The notes under the pieces were generated by a model. That model worked only from the letters and a program-made list of their open reading frames with translations. It was not told the DNA's origin and ran no database searches. This document shows positions 33,287 to 41,927 of a DNA stretch of 64,000 nt, piece by piece. Source of the stretch: Streptomyces asoensis (GTDB taxonomy: Bacteria; Actinomycetota; Actinomycetes; Streptomycetales; Streptomycetaceae). Within the stretch, counting starts at the first letter, position 1. The number at the start of each line of letters is the position of its first letter. Both the position numbers and the translations under genes were made by a program. The stretch lies in contig NZ_BNEB01000006.1 of assembly GCF_016860545.1 (NCBI RefSeq), positions 124,001 to 188,000 on the forward strand, written 5' to 3'.

Positions 33287-35833
33287 TCAGGTGCGTACCG
33301 TGAAGTAGAGCCAGCCGCTCCAGGTGCTCACGTTGGTGAGGTCCTTGGTGGAGCGTTCGTACTCGGAGCGGACGCGGAACTTTTGGTTGAGGGCGTTGGT
33401 GAGGGTGAGCTGCGCTTTCGTGCTGCTCGTGGAGGACAGGGCGTGGCAGCCGGATGTGGTGAGGGTGTGCCAGGCGGCGCTGTAGTAGCGCTGGACCTGG
33501 AAGCGCTCGCACTGGCCGGCCTTGTCGGGTGTGACGGTCGCGGTCACCGTGGGCTTCACCGTCTTGTGGAAGACGCGGTAGGTGATCTTGCTGTAGGTGG
33601 TGCTCGTGTAGGAGCCGGAGAGCGCCGTCGCGATCTTCACGTAGCCGTTGACGGCGCGGGTGGCCGTCGCGGGGGCGTAGCGGTAGTCGCCCGCGAAGGA
33701 CGCGGTGAAGGTGGTGTTGCGGGTGATCTTGTAGGTGACCTTGAGGTTGCCGTTGGCGTCCGCGGTGCCCGTGGTGAGCAGGGTCTTCGTCCCGCCGTAG
33801 GGGGTGGCGTAGAGGGACACCGTGCGGCCGTTGTAGGTGGTGCCCAGGTGGGCGGTGACAGTGGCCGTCGCGCCGTACGCGTACGAGGGGGCGCTGCTGG
33901 TGAGGGTCAGGGCACTCGCCGCGCGGGAGACCTGGACGGTGGCGAGGGCGGTGGCCGCCCGGTGGGAGGCGTCGCCGGGGTAGGTGACCGTGTAGGTGGT
34001 GGCGCCGCCGGTGTCGGGGGTGTCCTTCACCGTGAGGGTGCCGTCGGCGGCGACCGGCGCGGTCCAGGTCACCGGGGTGCTGTGGGCGGCGTCCTTGCGG
34101 GAGACGGTGACCGTGCGGCCGGCGCCGTACGGGCCGTCGCCGAGCTTGCCGTTGAAGGACAGGGCCGCTCCCCGGGCGGCGGTCGCCGGGGCGCTCAGTG
34201 TCAGCGCCGGGGCGTAGGGGGCGACCATGATGCCCATGCCGCTCTCGGACGGCTGGTGGGTGGTGTCCCCGGCGTAGGTGAGGAGATAGGTGAACGAGCC
34301 GGCGCTGCCGGGGGCGTCGGTGACGGTGAAGCGGAGGGTGGCCGGGTCCACGGGGACGGATCCCAGCGGCACGCTCTGCTGGGTGGCCTCGTCGCGCCGG
34401 GCCACCTGGACGGTGGTGCCCTGCGGGAAGGTGCCCAGGCCCAGTTGGGCCGAGAGGCTGCCGGTGAGGACGACCGAGCCGGGGCTGGCCGAGGTGATGT
34501 CGGTGCCGACGACGTTGGTGGGCAGTTTGGCCACGTTGACGGTCAGTGAGGCCGTCGCGGGGCGGTGGGTGGCGTCGCCTGCGTAGGTCACCTGGTAGGC
34601 GGGGGTGCCTTCGTCCTGGCGGAGGTCGGTGAACGTGAAGGTGCCGTCCGCGCCGAGGGTGGTGTCGGGCAGGGCGGTGCCGTCGCGGGTGACCTTCAGC
34701 GCGGCGCCGGCCGGCAGGAGGCCGCGGGTGCTGAGCGAGCCGCCGACCGTGTACCGCTCGGTCGGCACCGCGTACTGCGGGTGCCGCAGGGTGAGTTCGG
34801 TGTCCGTCAGCTTCGGGGCGCCCAGCACGTTCAGGCTGTAGGCGCCCGAGGAGTCCTTGGTGACGGCGTAGAGGGTCGTGCCGTCGGCGCCCCACTCCAG
34901 GCCGTCGGGGGCGACGGTGCCGGACGGCAGGGTGAGGTGGTTCTCGGCGAGGGTGTTCGGGCCGGCGTAGAGGTAGATGCCGGAGGTGCCGGCGACGGCG
35001 ACGGTGCCGTCGGTGTCGACGGCCACCGAGCCGGGGGCGGAACCGGAGCCGCCGGTGAAGTAGGCGCCCGGGTCCGCGGCGGCGAGGTCCGTGGCGCGGT
35101 AGGCCCGCAGGGCGAGCTGCTGCGGAGCGGCGAGCAGCACGCGTGTGCCGTCGCCGGTGACGGCGAGTGCGGTCGCCGTGCCGCCGTAGACCCAGGTGTC
35201 CGCCTTGACCGACGCCGTGCCCGAAGCGACGGCGAAGGTCGCCACGTGGCTGAGGCCGCCCTGCGGTTCCTCGGCGGCGAGCACGTCGCCGCCCGTGGCG
35301 AGCAGCGGGGCGGTCGTCCACTGCGACAGGGCGGGCTGCGGGGTCGCCGCCGGTGCGGGCGCGGACGGGTCGAGCGAGCCGATGCCGCCCTTGCCGCCGG
35401 CCGTGTAGCCGTACCAGACGCGGCCGCCCGCCACCGCGACGGAGACCGGGGAGCTGCCCGCGCCGGTGGACCAGCGGGCGGTCTCGGTGAGCGTCGTGGT
35501 GTCGATCGCGGCGATCGCTCCGCCGTCCGCCAGCGCCGCGTACAGGGTGCCGCCGTCGGGTGACAGCGCCAGACCGGTGGCGCCCTGCTCCCCCGCGACG
35601 GTGGTGACCGGGGTGCCGGACAGATCGGTCACCACGATGCCGGTCGAGCCGGCGCCCTGGCTGATGAAGACGTGCTGGTGGGCGGTGTCGGCCACCAGGT
35701 GTGCGTAGCCGGTGAGCGGCAGCGCGGCCGTGTCGTCGGCGTACGCCGCGGAGCCGGGCAGCACGAGGGTGACGGTGGTCAGGCCGGCCACGAGCGAGAA
35801 GGTCGTGACCAGGGAGGCCTGTCTGAGGCGCAT
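33287..35833 (-). CDS. Secreted beta-propeller protein with bacterial Ig-like repeats
   Basis: An 848-residue exported protein. A signal peptide (MRLRQASLVTTFSLVAGLTT, cut near AAYA) precedes a YVTN/NHL-like seven-blade region (about 40-360, repeats of the LALSPDGGTLYAA type). Next come about four Ig-like repeats, each with a VTYAGDATHRPA or VTYPGDASHRAA motif (about 365-760). A C-terminal domain has a Cys pair (GQCERFQVQ, TSGCHALSS). No LPXTG or membrane anchor. AGGAG lies 5 bases before the ATG at 35833. It is probably a surface or matrix protein, maybe adhesive. Divergent from the subtilase gene. Confidence 0.85.
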   Translation of the reverse strand: MRLRQASLVTTFSLVAGLTTVTLVLPGSAAYADDTAALPLTGYAHLVADTAHQHVFISQGAGSTGIVVTDLSGTPVTTVAGEQGATGLALSPDGGTLYAALADGGAIAAIDTTTLTETARWSTGAGSSPVSVAVAGGRVWYGYTAGGKGGIGSLDPSAPAPAATPQPALSQWTTAPLLATGGDVLAAEEPQGGLSHVATFAVASGTASVKADTWVYGGTATALAVTGDGTRVLLAAPQQLALRAYRATDLAAADPGAYFTGGSGSAPGSVAVDTDGTVAVAGTSGIYLYAGPNTLAENHLTLPSGTVAPDGLEWGADGTTLYAVTKDSSGAYSLNVLGAPKLTDTELTLRHPQYAVPTERYTVGGSLSTRGLLPAGAALKVTRDGTALPDTTLGADGTFTFTDLRQDEGTPAYQVTYAGDATHRPATASLTVNVAKLPTNVVGTDITSASPGSVVLTGSLSAQLGLGTFPQGTTVQVARRDEATQQSVPLGSVPVDPATLRFTVTDAPGSAGSFTYLLTYAGDTTHQPSESGMGIMVAPYAPALTLSAPATAARGAALSFNGKLGDGPYGAGRTVTVSRKDAAHSTPVTWTAPVAADGTLTVKDTPDTGGATTYTVTYPGDASHRAATALATVQVSRAASALTLTSSAPSYAYGATATVTAHLGTTYNGRTVSLYATPYGGTKTLLTTGTADANGNLKVTYKITRNTTFTASFAGDYRYAPATATRAVNGYVKIATALSGSYTSTTYSKITYRVFHKTVKPTVTATVTPDKAGQCERFQVQRYYSAAWHTLTTSGCHALSSTSSTKAQLTLTNALNQKFRVRSEYERSTKDLTNVSTWSGWLYFTVRT

Positions 35834-36200
35834 GAGGCTCCTGTGAGAAAAATGAACAAGCAGCGGGACGATAACCCGCCGGTACGACAGGCCCGGAAGG
35901 AGGGGCCCGCTGCGGGTGGGCGGGCGGCAGGCGCCGGGGATGTGGGGTGCGGTCACATCGGCGGCGTCGGCGGGGAGTTCGGGGCGGGTCCGCGCGGGGC
36001 GAGTTACGGCGCCGGGTGCCGGTACTGGTCCGGGGCGTGTCGGTGGCGTGGTCGGCCGCGCCGGGCCTACCGGGGGTTTCGGGGCCCGGATGCCCGGTGG
36101 TGCGGCTCTTTTCGGCCATGTCCCTGTGACGTCCCTGTGTGGAAAGGTACTTCCGCAAAGAGGCATGCACCTGACATCTTGCTTCCACCATTCGTTTCGT

Positions 36201-36236
36201 ACGGCCCCGCCGGTGCTCTCAGCGCGGCGGGGCCGT
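36201..36236 (+). promoter_or_regulatory. Strong hairpin in the subtilase leader
   Basis: ACGGCCCCGCCG and CGGCGGGGCCGT form a perfect 12-bp stem with a 12-base loop followed by TTT. It ends 4 bases before the GGAGGACG ribosome site of the protease. It resembles an intrinsic terminator or attenuator placed inside a 5' leader. Confidence 0.6.
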
Positions 36237-36250
36237 TTCCGGAGGACGCA

Positions 36251-38083
36251 TTGACACCCCCCATATCCGGCCGACCCAGACGCACGCTGGTGCTGGCGGC
36301 CACGCTCGGCGCCGCCCTCGCGTTCGGCGCCCCGGGCGCCCTCGCGGGCACGCTCCCCGTCACCCCCTCCACCGCGCCGGCCGCCAAGGCCCCCGCACCG
36401 GCTGCCAAGAGCCCCGTCACGGCCGCCGCTCCGGCTGCCCGCAGCGCGAGCGCTAGTGCCGCCTGGGTGGCCGGCACGCGCGCCTACCTCGTGATCAGCG
36501 CCCCCGGTGACAGCTCGGCGGTCCGCTCCGCGATCGTGGCCAACGGCGGCACCGTCTTCTCGGCCTTCGACGCCATCGGCGTGATCGTCGCCCACTCGGC
36601 GTCCAGCACCTTCGCCGCCACCCTGCGCGGCGTCGCGGGCGTGCAGCAGGTCGGCGCCACGCGCACCTCGGACGTCCCGGCCGCCGCCTACGACCCGGCG
36701 CTCCCGGCCGATCCGGCCCAGGCCACGACCCCGGCCGGGGAACCGGTCCGGGCCGACATGAGCCAGATCAAGGCCGACCAGGCCTGGGCCGTGAACCCGG
36801 GCTCCGCCTCCGTCAAGGTCGGCATCCTGGACACCGGTGTGGACGACCGGCACCAGGACCTGGCGCCCAACTTCGACGCGGCCGACTCGGTCTCCTGCGC
36901 CTACGGCAAGCCCGACACCCGGGCCGGCGCCTGGCGCGACGTCGACACGCACGGCACCCACGTGGCGGGCACCGTCGCCGCGGCCAAGAACGGCAAGGGC
37001 GTCGTCGGCGTGGCCCCCGGGGTGAAGATCGCCGCGGTCCGGGTCGCCGAGCCGGGCAACTCCTTCTTCTTCGCCGAGAACACCGTCTGCGGCTTCGTCT
37101 GGGCCGGTGACCACGGCTTCAAGGTCACCAACAACAGCTATTACACGGACCCGTGGCAGTTCAACTGCCCCGACAACATCGACCAGGCCGCCATCATCGA
37201 GGGCGTCAAGCGCGCCCAGGAGTACGCCGAGAGCAAGGGCTCCCTCCAGATCGCCGCGGCCGGCAACGAGAACTACGACCTCGCCCACAAGACGACCGAC
37301 TCCGCGAGCCCGAACGACTCGACGCCGGTCACCCGCACCATCACCAACGCCTGCCTCGACATCCCGACCGAACTGCCGGGCGTGGTCACGGTCGCGGCCA
37401 ACGGCACGGGCGTCACCAAGGCCTCGTTCTCCAACTACGGGCAGAACGTCATCGACGTCGCGGCGCCGGGCAGCAACGTGTACTCCACCGTCCCCGGCGG
37501 CGGCTACGGCAGCAAGAGCGGCACCTCGATGGCCACCCCGCACGTCGTCGGCGTGGCGGCGCTCATCGCGAGCGCCGAGCCGGGCATCACCCCGGCGCAG
37601 ATCCGCGCCAAACTGGCCGCCCAGGCCAACGACATCGCCTGCCCCTCGGACAGCCGCTGCACGGGCACGACGGCGAACAACTCGTTCTTCGGCGAAGGAC
37701 AGGTCGACGCCCTCAAGGCCGTCGGGACCACCCCGCCGCCCGGCGCGTACTTCGAGAACCTCACGGACTTCGCCGTCAACGACAACGCGACCGTGGAGAG
37801 CCCGATCGCCGTCACCGGCGTGAGCGGCAACGCCCCGGCCACCCTCAAGGTGGGGGTGGACATCAAGCACACCTACATCGGTGACCTGAAGGTCGACCTG
37901 GTGGCGCCGGACGGCACCGTCTACACCCTGCACAACCGCACCGGCGGCAGCGCCGACAACATCGCCCAGACCTACACCGTGAACGCCTCCTCGGAGGTCG
38001 CGAACGGCACCTGGAAGCTGCGCGTCAACGACAACGCCGCCTCCGACACGGGCAAGATCGACGCCTGGAACCTGACCTTCTGA
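36251..38083 (+). CDS. Secreted S8 subtilisin-like protease with P-domain
   Basis: A 610-residue exported serine protease from TTG 36251, which has GGAGG 5 bases upstream; no ATG or GTG fits the signal peptide better. Order: signal peptide (about 1-32), Ala/Pro-rich linker, inhibitor-I9-like propeptide (about 78-140), S8 catalytic domain with Asp194 (ILDTGVDD), His234 (HGTHVAG), oxyanion Asn in AAAGNENY and Ser426 (GTSMATPH). The final 110 residues are a proprotein-convertase P-domain. Calcium-dependent extracellular proteolysis is expected. An unusual stable hairpin precedes the ribosome site. Confidence 0.93.
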   Translation: MTPPISGRPRRTLVLAATLGAALAFGAPGALAGTLPVTPSTAPAAKAPAPAAKSPVTAAAPAARSASASAAWVAGTRAYLVISAPGDSSAVRSAIVANGGTVFSAFDAIGVIVAHSASSTFAATLRGVAGVQQVGATRTSDVPAAAYDPALPADPAQATTPAGEPVRADMSQIKADQAWAVNPGSASVKVGILDTGVDDRHQDLAPNFDAADSVSCAYGKPDTRAGAWRDVDTHGTHVAGTVAAAKNGKGVVGVAPGVKIAAVRVAEPGNSFFFAENTVCGFVWAGDHGFKVTNNSYYTDPWQFNCPDNIDQAAIIEGVKRAQEYAESKGSLQIAAAGNENYDLAHKTTDSASPNDSTPVTRTITNACLDIPTELPGVVTVAANGTGVTKASFSNYGQNVIDVAAPGSNVYSTVPGGGYGSKSGTSMATPHVVGVAALIASAEPGITPAQIRAKLAAQANDIACPSDSRCTGTTANNSFFGEGQVDALKAVGTTPPPGAYFENLTDFAVNDNATVESPIAVTGVSGNAPATLKVGVDIKHTYIGDLKVDLVAPDGTVYTLHNRTGGSADNIAQTYTVNASSEVANGTWKLRVNDNAASDTGKIDAWNLTF

Positions 38084-38119
38084 CGCCCTGGCCTTTTGAG
38101 GCCCTGGCCTTCTGACGCC

Positions 38120-38157
38120 CCGTGTCCGCGCCGACCGTACGGTCGGCGCGGACACGG
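38120..38157. terminator. Bidirectional terminator: perfect 38-bp palindrome
   Basis: Two 19-base arms meet at GTAC with no spacer (CCGTGTCCGCGCCGACCGT and its exact complement). It lies between the convergent subtilase and carboxylesterase genes, so it can terminate both. Confidence 0.8.
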
Positions 38158-38188
38158 TCGCGCGCGCCGCGGCCCTGAGGGGAACGGG

Positions 38189-39904
38189 TCACCTGGAGGA
38201 CAGGCGGTCCCAGAACGGGCAGGCGTGTGCGGCATACGCGTCGACCGGATGGATCCCGCCCGGCCCCGGGGCCAGCGACAGCACCGTCGGTGTGTGAGAC
38301 GAAGACGGGCGCAGGGCGGGCCATCGCGGGGCGTCGGGGGTGCCGGAGGTGTTCGGGTCGCCGGTGCGCGCGAAGACCGTCCAGTAGCCGGCCATCCGGT
38401 CCGCCAGGGCACGCTGGCCGTCGGTCAGCGGCCGCTCGGTGGGGACGGAGGGGAACAGGAACGGCATCTCGAAGCCGTGCGCCGCACCGTAGGAAAAGCC
38501 CGGGTCCGCCGGGAGACCGGCGAGGACGGGAGCGTCCGGATCGCTGAACTCGTAGCCGTACAGGGGCAGGCCGGGAGCGTGCGCGGCGATGGCCCGGCCG
38601 GCTGCCAGCGTGGTGCACGTGAAGGAACGGTCGGTCAGCACCGCCGCCCAGGCCAGCGCGGGAGAGGCGTGGTGTGCCGCCGGATACCGGGCCTCGACGG
38701 CCGGGGCCGCGGGACCGAAGGCGTCCGCCAGACGGGCGCGGTAGTCGGCCTCGGTACGGATGGGGAACGCGGCGAGCGAGAGGCCGACGAACATCCGCAT
38801 CTCGTCGTGGTTGGTGCCCAGCACGACCGGCACGCGGTGGAAGCGTCCCGCCTCCAGTGCCCGGCCGGGGGCGACGGGAAGCAGCCCGTTGCCGAAGGCG
38901 GGCCGGTTGAAGGACTGCATCAGCTGCGCGGTGGCGAGCCGGTCCGTGCTCAGCCGGCGCAGGCACGCCAGCACCTCGTCTCCCCCGCCGGTCGTGCAGC
39001 CCAGTTGGCGGGCGGCTTGTTCCCCGGCCGTCCGGACGTCGGCCTGTGCGGCGAACGGCTCGTACGCCGGGGTCGCGGGCCCGAGTGCGCCGCGCGGGAA
39101 CGACGTGAGGCAGGAACCGCTCTGGAGCACGGCGCGCTGGAAGAGTCCGGCGGCGGTCGGCGAGGTGAGGTGTGCGCAGATGCTGAGGGCGCCGGCGGAT
39201 TCACCGAACAGCGTGACCCTGCCCGGATCGCCCCCGAACCGCGCGGCGTTCGCCCGCACCCAGCGCAGGGCGGCCTGCTGGTCCGCCAGCCCGAAGGGCG
39301 GGGCCGCGCCCAGGGCGGAGTGGCCGAAGTAACCGAAGATCCCCAACCGGTAGTTGACCGTGACGACGACCGCGTCCCCCCGGACCGCGAGCCGTTCAGC
39401 GCCGTAGTCGCTGCCGGAACCGCCCAGGAACGCGCCGCCGTGCACCCACACCAGCACGGGCCGCTTCTTACCGGCCGGCTTCGTCGCCGGCACCGTGACG
39501 TTCAGGTAGAGGCAGTCCTCCGAGCCGACGACCGCGCCCGCGCCCGCACCTGGTGCCGGCATCTGCACACAGCGTTCGGCCGGCCGCCTCGCATCGCGGA
39601 CACCGCGCCACGCGGCGGCCGGTACGGGGGCCCGCCAGCGCAGCACTCCGGTCGGCGGCGCGGCGTAGGGGATGCCGTCGAAGGTGATGTACGAGCCGTG
39701 GGAAAGACCGCGTACCAGGCCCTGTTCGGTCCGTACGACGGCACCGCCGTGCCCCGAGGAGTCGGAGGAACGGGGGCCCGAGCCGGCCGCGGGCACGGTG
39801 AGGACCGAGAGGAGTGCCGCCGCGCACAGCAAGGGGAACAGCACCGCACGCAGTGCGGCTCTTCGGCATGGACGCGGTGCTGTCAGGGTCGGGGTCGGGG
39901 TCAT
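38189..39904 (-). CDS. Secreted type-B carboxylesterase
   Basis: A 571-residue carboxylesterase/cholinesterase-family protein with a signal peptide (AALRAVLFPLLCAAALLSVLTV, then PAAGSG). SEDCLYLNV and the oxyanion HGGAF are present. The catalytic Ser is in GESAGA, Glu in GTNHDEMRM and His in GAAHGFEMPF. Cysteines around ERCVQ/EDCLYL match the conserved first disulfide. It hydrolyses esters outside the cell. The promoter at 40063-40094 has a 20-bp spacer with a palindrome, so the divergent MerR protein probably activates it. ATG 39904 has only a weak ribosome site. Confidence 0.9.
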   Translation of the reverse strand: MTPTPTLTAPRPCRRAALRAVLFPLLCAAALLSVLTVPAAGSGPRSSDSSGHGGAVVRTEQGLVRGLSHGSYITFDGIPYAAPPTGVLRWRAPVPAAAWRGVRDARRPAERCVQMPAPGAGAGAVVGSEDCLYLNVTVPATKPAGKKRPVLVWVHGGAFLGGSGSDYGAERLAVRGDAVVVTVNYRLGIFGYFGHSALGAAPPFGLADQQAALRWVRANAARFGGDPGRVTLFGESAGALSICAHLTSPTAAGLFQRAVLQSGSCLTSFPRGALGPATPAYEPFAAQADVRTAGEQAARQLGCTTGGGDEVLACLRRLSTDRLATAQLMQSFNRPAFGNGLLPVAPGRALEAGRFHRVPVVLGTNHDEMRMFVGLSLAAFPIRTEADYRARLADAFGPAAPAVEARYPAAHHASPALAWAAVLTDRSFTCTTLAAGRAIAAHAPGLPLYGYEFSDPDAPVLAGLPADPGFSYGAAHGFEMPFLFPSVPTERPLTDGQRALADRMAGYWTVFARTGDPNTSGTPDAPRWPALRPSSSHTPTVLSLAPGPGGIHPVDAYAAHACPFWDRLSSR

Positions 39905-40062
39905 ACGCACCCACCGTTCTCGGGTCGGGAAGGGCAAGGGGACGACGCCGCAGCAGGCCGCACCAGGCTGTCGGGCCGTATGCGGCCGCGCCGGTCCGGC
40001 CGGAGCGCAACGGGCTCCGGGCCGCGGTTGACGGTGCGGCCCCGGCGGCGTCGGTGATCAAT

Positions 40063-40094
40063 ACGCTAGGACCTCCCGCGCGCTGGAGGTTCAA
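40063..40094 (-). promoter_or_regulatory. MerR-type promoter for the carboxylesterase
   Basis: On the minus strand TTGAAC (40094-40089) and TAGCGT (40068-40063) are 20 bases apart. The spacer contains ACCTCC-N8-GGAGGT (40071-40090). The long spacer with a centred inverted repeat is the MerR hallmark, and a MerR gene starts at 40101 on the other strand. Confidence 0.65.
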
Positions 40095-40100
40095 GGGACT

Positions 40101-41039
40101 GTGACGCACGACACGTGGAGCATCGGTGAACTGGCGGCCGGAACAGGGGTCCCCGTCAAGACGCTCCGCTACTACTCCGACAGCGGTCTGCTGCCGGTGG
40201 CCGTCCGCAGCCCCGGCGGCCATCGGCGCTACGGCCCCGAGGCGTGGGAGCGGATCCGGCTCATCAGACGCCTGCGGGCGCTGGACACCCCGATCGCGGC
40301 CATCACGCAGGTGGTGACGGGCGAGTGCACGCTCGCCGACCTGGTGGCCACCGAACTCGAAGCGGTGCAGGAACGGCTGACCGCATTGCGGTGGCGCGAG
40401 GCCACCCTCAGGTCCCTGGACGACTGCACCGGCGAGGAACGGCTGCGCCGTCTGGAACTGCTGTCCCGCGTGCAGCGGCTCCCCCAGGCGCATCGCACGC
40501 TCACCGACCACTGGTACCGCGAACTGTCCGCGGCCATGCCCGAGCGCCGGCTCGACATCATGATCGCCATGCTGGCCCCCGCACCGCCGCAGGACCCCTC
40601 CCCCGCCGCGGCGCTGGCCTACGCCGAGTTGCACCTGCTCATCGCCACACCCGGTTTCACCCGCTGGACCCAGGACCACGACCAGGAGATGCGGGACGGT
40701 CCGGCCTTCTACGCGGAGATCGACGAAGCCGCCGCCCTGACGTCCGCCGCCCTGGCCCAGGGGCTGGCGCCCGGCGCCGGGGATGCGGTGGACGCGTTCG
40801 TGTCCGCCCACGCGCGAGCCCGGCGGGAGTCGGACACCCCCGCCTTCCGCGCCCGCCTGCACGCGCTGGTGTCACGCTCGTCCGGCTTCGACCCCCGGCT
40901 GGAGCGGTACTGGGCCCTGGTCGGCACCGCCACGGGCGGGCGCGTGCTGAACATGACCGTGGCGCACCGCTGGCTGACCGACGGACTGTCGATCTCGATC
41001 GGCGGCAACGCACAGGGGACTTCGGGGAGTTCGGGCTGA
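40101..41039 (+). CDS. MerR family regulator with long effector domain
   Basis: A 312-residue MerR protein. The winged helix is at residues 5-75 (WSIGELAAGTGVPVKTLRYY, then GHRRYGPEAWERIRLI), followed by a coiled coil to about 130. A large helical C-terminal domain of about 180 residues has no metal-binding cysteines. It resembles TipA/BltR-like multidrug-type MerR proteins rather than metal sensors. The start is GTG 40101; the spacer palindrome of the divergent promoter ends 10 bases upstream, so it should autoregulate. The likely target is the carboxylesterase. Confidence 0.88.
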   Translation: MTHDTWSIGELAAGTGVPVKTLRYYSDSGLLPVAVRSPGGHRRYGPEAWERIRLIRRLRALDTPIAAITQVVTGECTLADLVATELEAVQERLTALRWREATLRSLDDCTGEERLRRLELLSRVQRLPQAHRTLTDHWYRELSAAMPERRLDIMIAMLAPAPPQDPSPAAALAYAELHLLIATPGFTRWTQDHDQEMRDGPAFYAEIDEAAALTSAALAQGLAPGAGDAVDAFVSAHARARRESDTPAFRARLHALVSRSSGFDPRLERYWALVGTATGGRVLNMTVAHRWLTDGLSISIGGNAQGTSGSSG

Positions 41040-41052
41040 CCCGCCGCGCGCG

Positions 41053-41093
41053 GTGCAGGCCTTCGCCGGCCTCGCGGGCTACGGAGCCTGCAC
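41053..41093. terminator. Hairpin between convergent genes
   Basis: GTGCAGGC (41053-41060) pairs perfectly with GCCTGCAC (41086-41093) around a G+C-rich loop, overlapping the end of the DUF4241 gene. Confidence 0.45.
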
Positions 41094-41801
41094 CTCGGTC
41101 TCAGCCCCGGCCCCGGCCCCGGTCTCGGTTTCGCTCTCGCTCTCGCTCTCGTGGGGGACGACGAAGAAGTCGGTGAGGAAGCAGGCGACGCTGCCGTCGG
41201 CGGCGCGGCCGATCCAGGTCGGGTAGGAGCCGTCGCCCCAACCGGACGTGAATCCGGCGAGGTTGTGGCCGTCCTCGCCCTGGGCCATGAAGACGTCGGG
41301 TCCGTGCCCGACCGACTCCATGGCCGCCCACACCGCCCCTTTCTCCTCCTGCGTCCCCGGGAAGGCGTTCTCGGCCGAGGCGTCGTAGAAACAGCCGGTC
41401 CCCGCGTCGACGCCGTAGCCGAAGTACTCCTCCTCACCCAGTTCCGCCGGATCCTGCCCGGGCAGCAGCGCGAGCTCCCAGCCGGCCACCTCCACGTCAC
41501 GTATCACCAGCCGGACGGCCGCGACGCGCGTGTGCGGGCGGGACTCCGGCTCGGCGCCCGGCCGGACCAGCGTGGCGACGGCGGCGTCCACGGCGTAACG
41601 GCCGGGCTCCACCGCGACGGTGAACGGCTCCACGTCCCCGCTGCCCAGGTACACGAACGGGTCGCACGCCACCACCTGGCCCGTGGACAGGGCGAGTTCG
41701 CCCACGCGCACCGCGGACAGCGTCCCGGTCATGTCGCGTCCGCAGGCGAAGGAGGTCCCGTCGGTGAAGTACCGGGAGTAGTCGGGGGCGGTGATGGGCA
41801 T
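41079..41801 (-). CDS. DUF4241 domain protein
   Basis: A 240-residue protein with the DUF4241 pattern: CDPFVYLG near residue 46, RVAAVRLVI, FGYGVDAGTGCF and GWGDGSYPTWIGRAADGSVACFLTDF. The C-terminus ends in a low-complexity Glu/Ser/Thr/Ala tail (41090-41155; a Glu-Ser ladder from repeated CTCTCG units). DUF4241 proteins occur in Streptomyces and in polymorphic-toxin immunity sets, so an immunity role is conceivable. It starts at ATG 41801, divergent from the histone-like gene with 126 bases between them. Confidence 0.8.
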   Translation of the reverse strand: MPITAPDYSRYFTDGTSFACGRDMTGTLSAVRVGELALSTGQVVACDPFVYLGSGDVEPFTVAVEPGRYAVDAAVATLVRPGAEPESRPHTRVAAVRLVIRDVEVAGWELALLPGQDPAELGEEEYFGYGVDAGTGCFYDASAENAFPGTQEEKGAVWAAMESVGHGPDVFMAQGEDGHNLAGFTSGWGDGSYPTWIGRAADGSVACFLTDFFVVPHESESESETETGAGAGAETEVQAP

Positions 41802-41927
41802 GCGAGGAACCTTCCGTGGCCGGTGCGTATGCGGGGGATCCTAGAAGCAGGCACTGACATCTCCCGTGGCACGTCGGGGGCACCGGTGGCCTTCGATGAC
41901 TCCGACGGACAGGGAGCGTTTCCTTCG

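Noticed and set aside
35834..38155. Very long minus-strand open frame continuing upstream of the beta-propeller gene
   Set aside because: It runs antisense through the subtilase gene, whose triad and P-domain are unmistakable; the minus-strand protein has its own signal peptide and AGGAG site at 35833.
41101..41160. CTCTCG repeat as a CRISPR or regulatory repeat
   Set aside because: It is a low-complexity run encoding the Glu/Ser tail of the DUF4241 protein.
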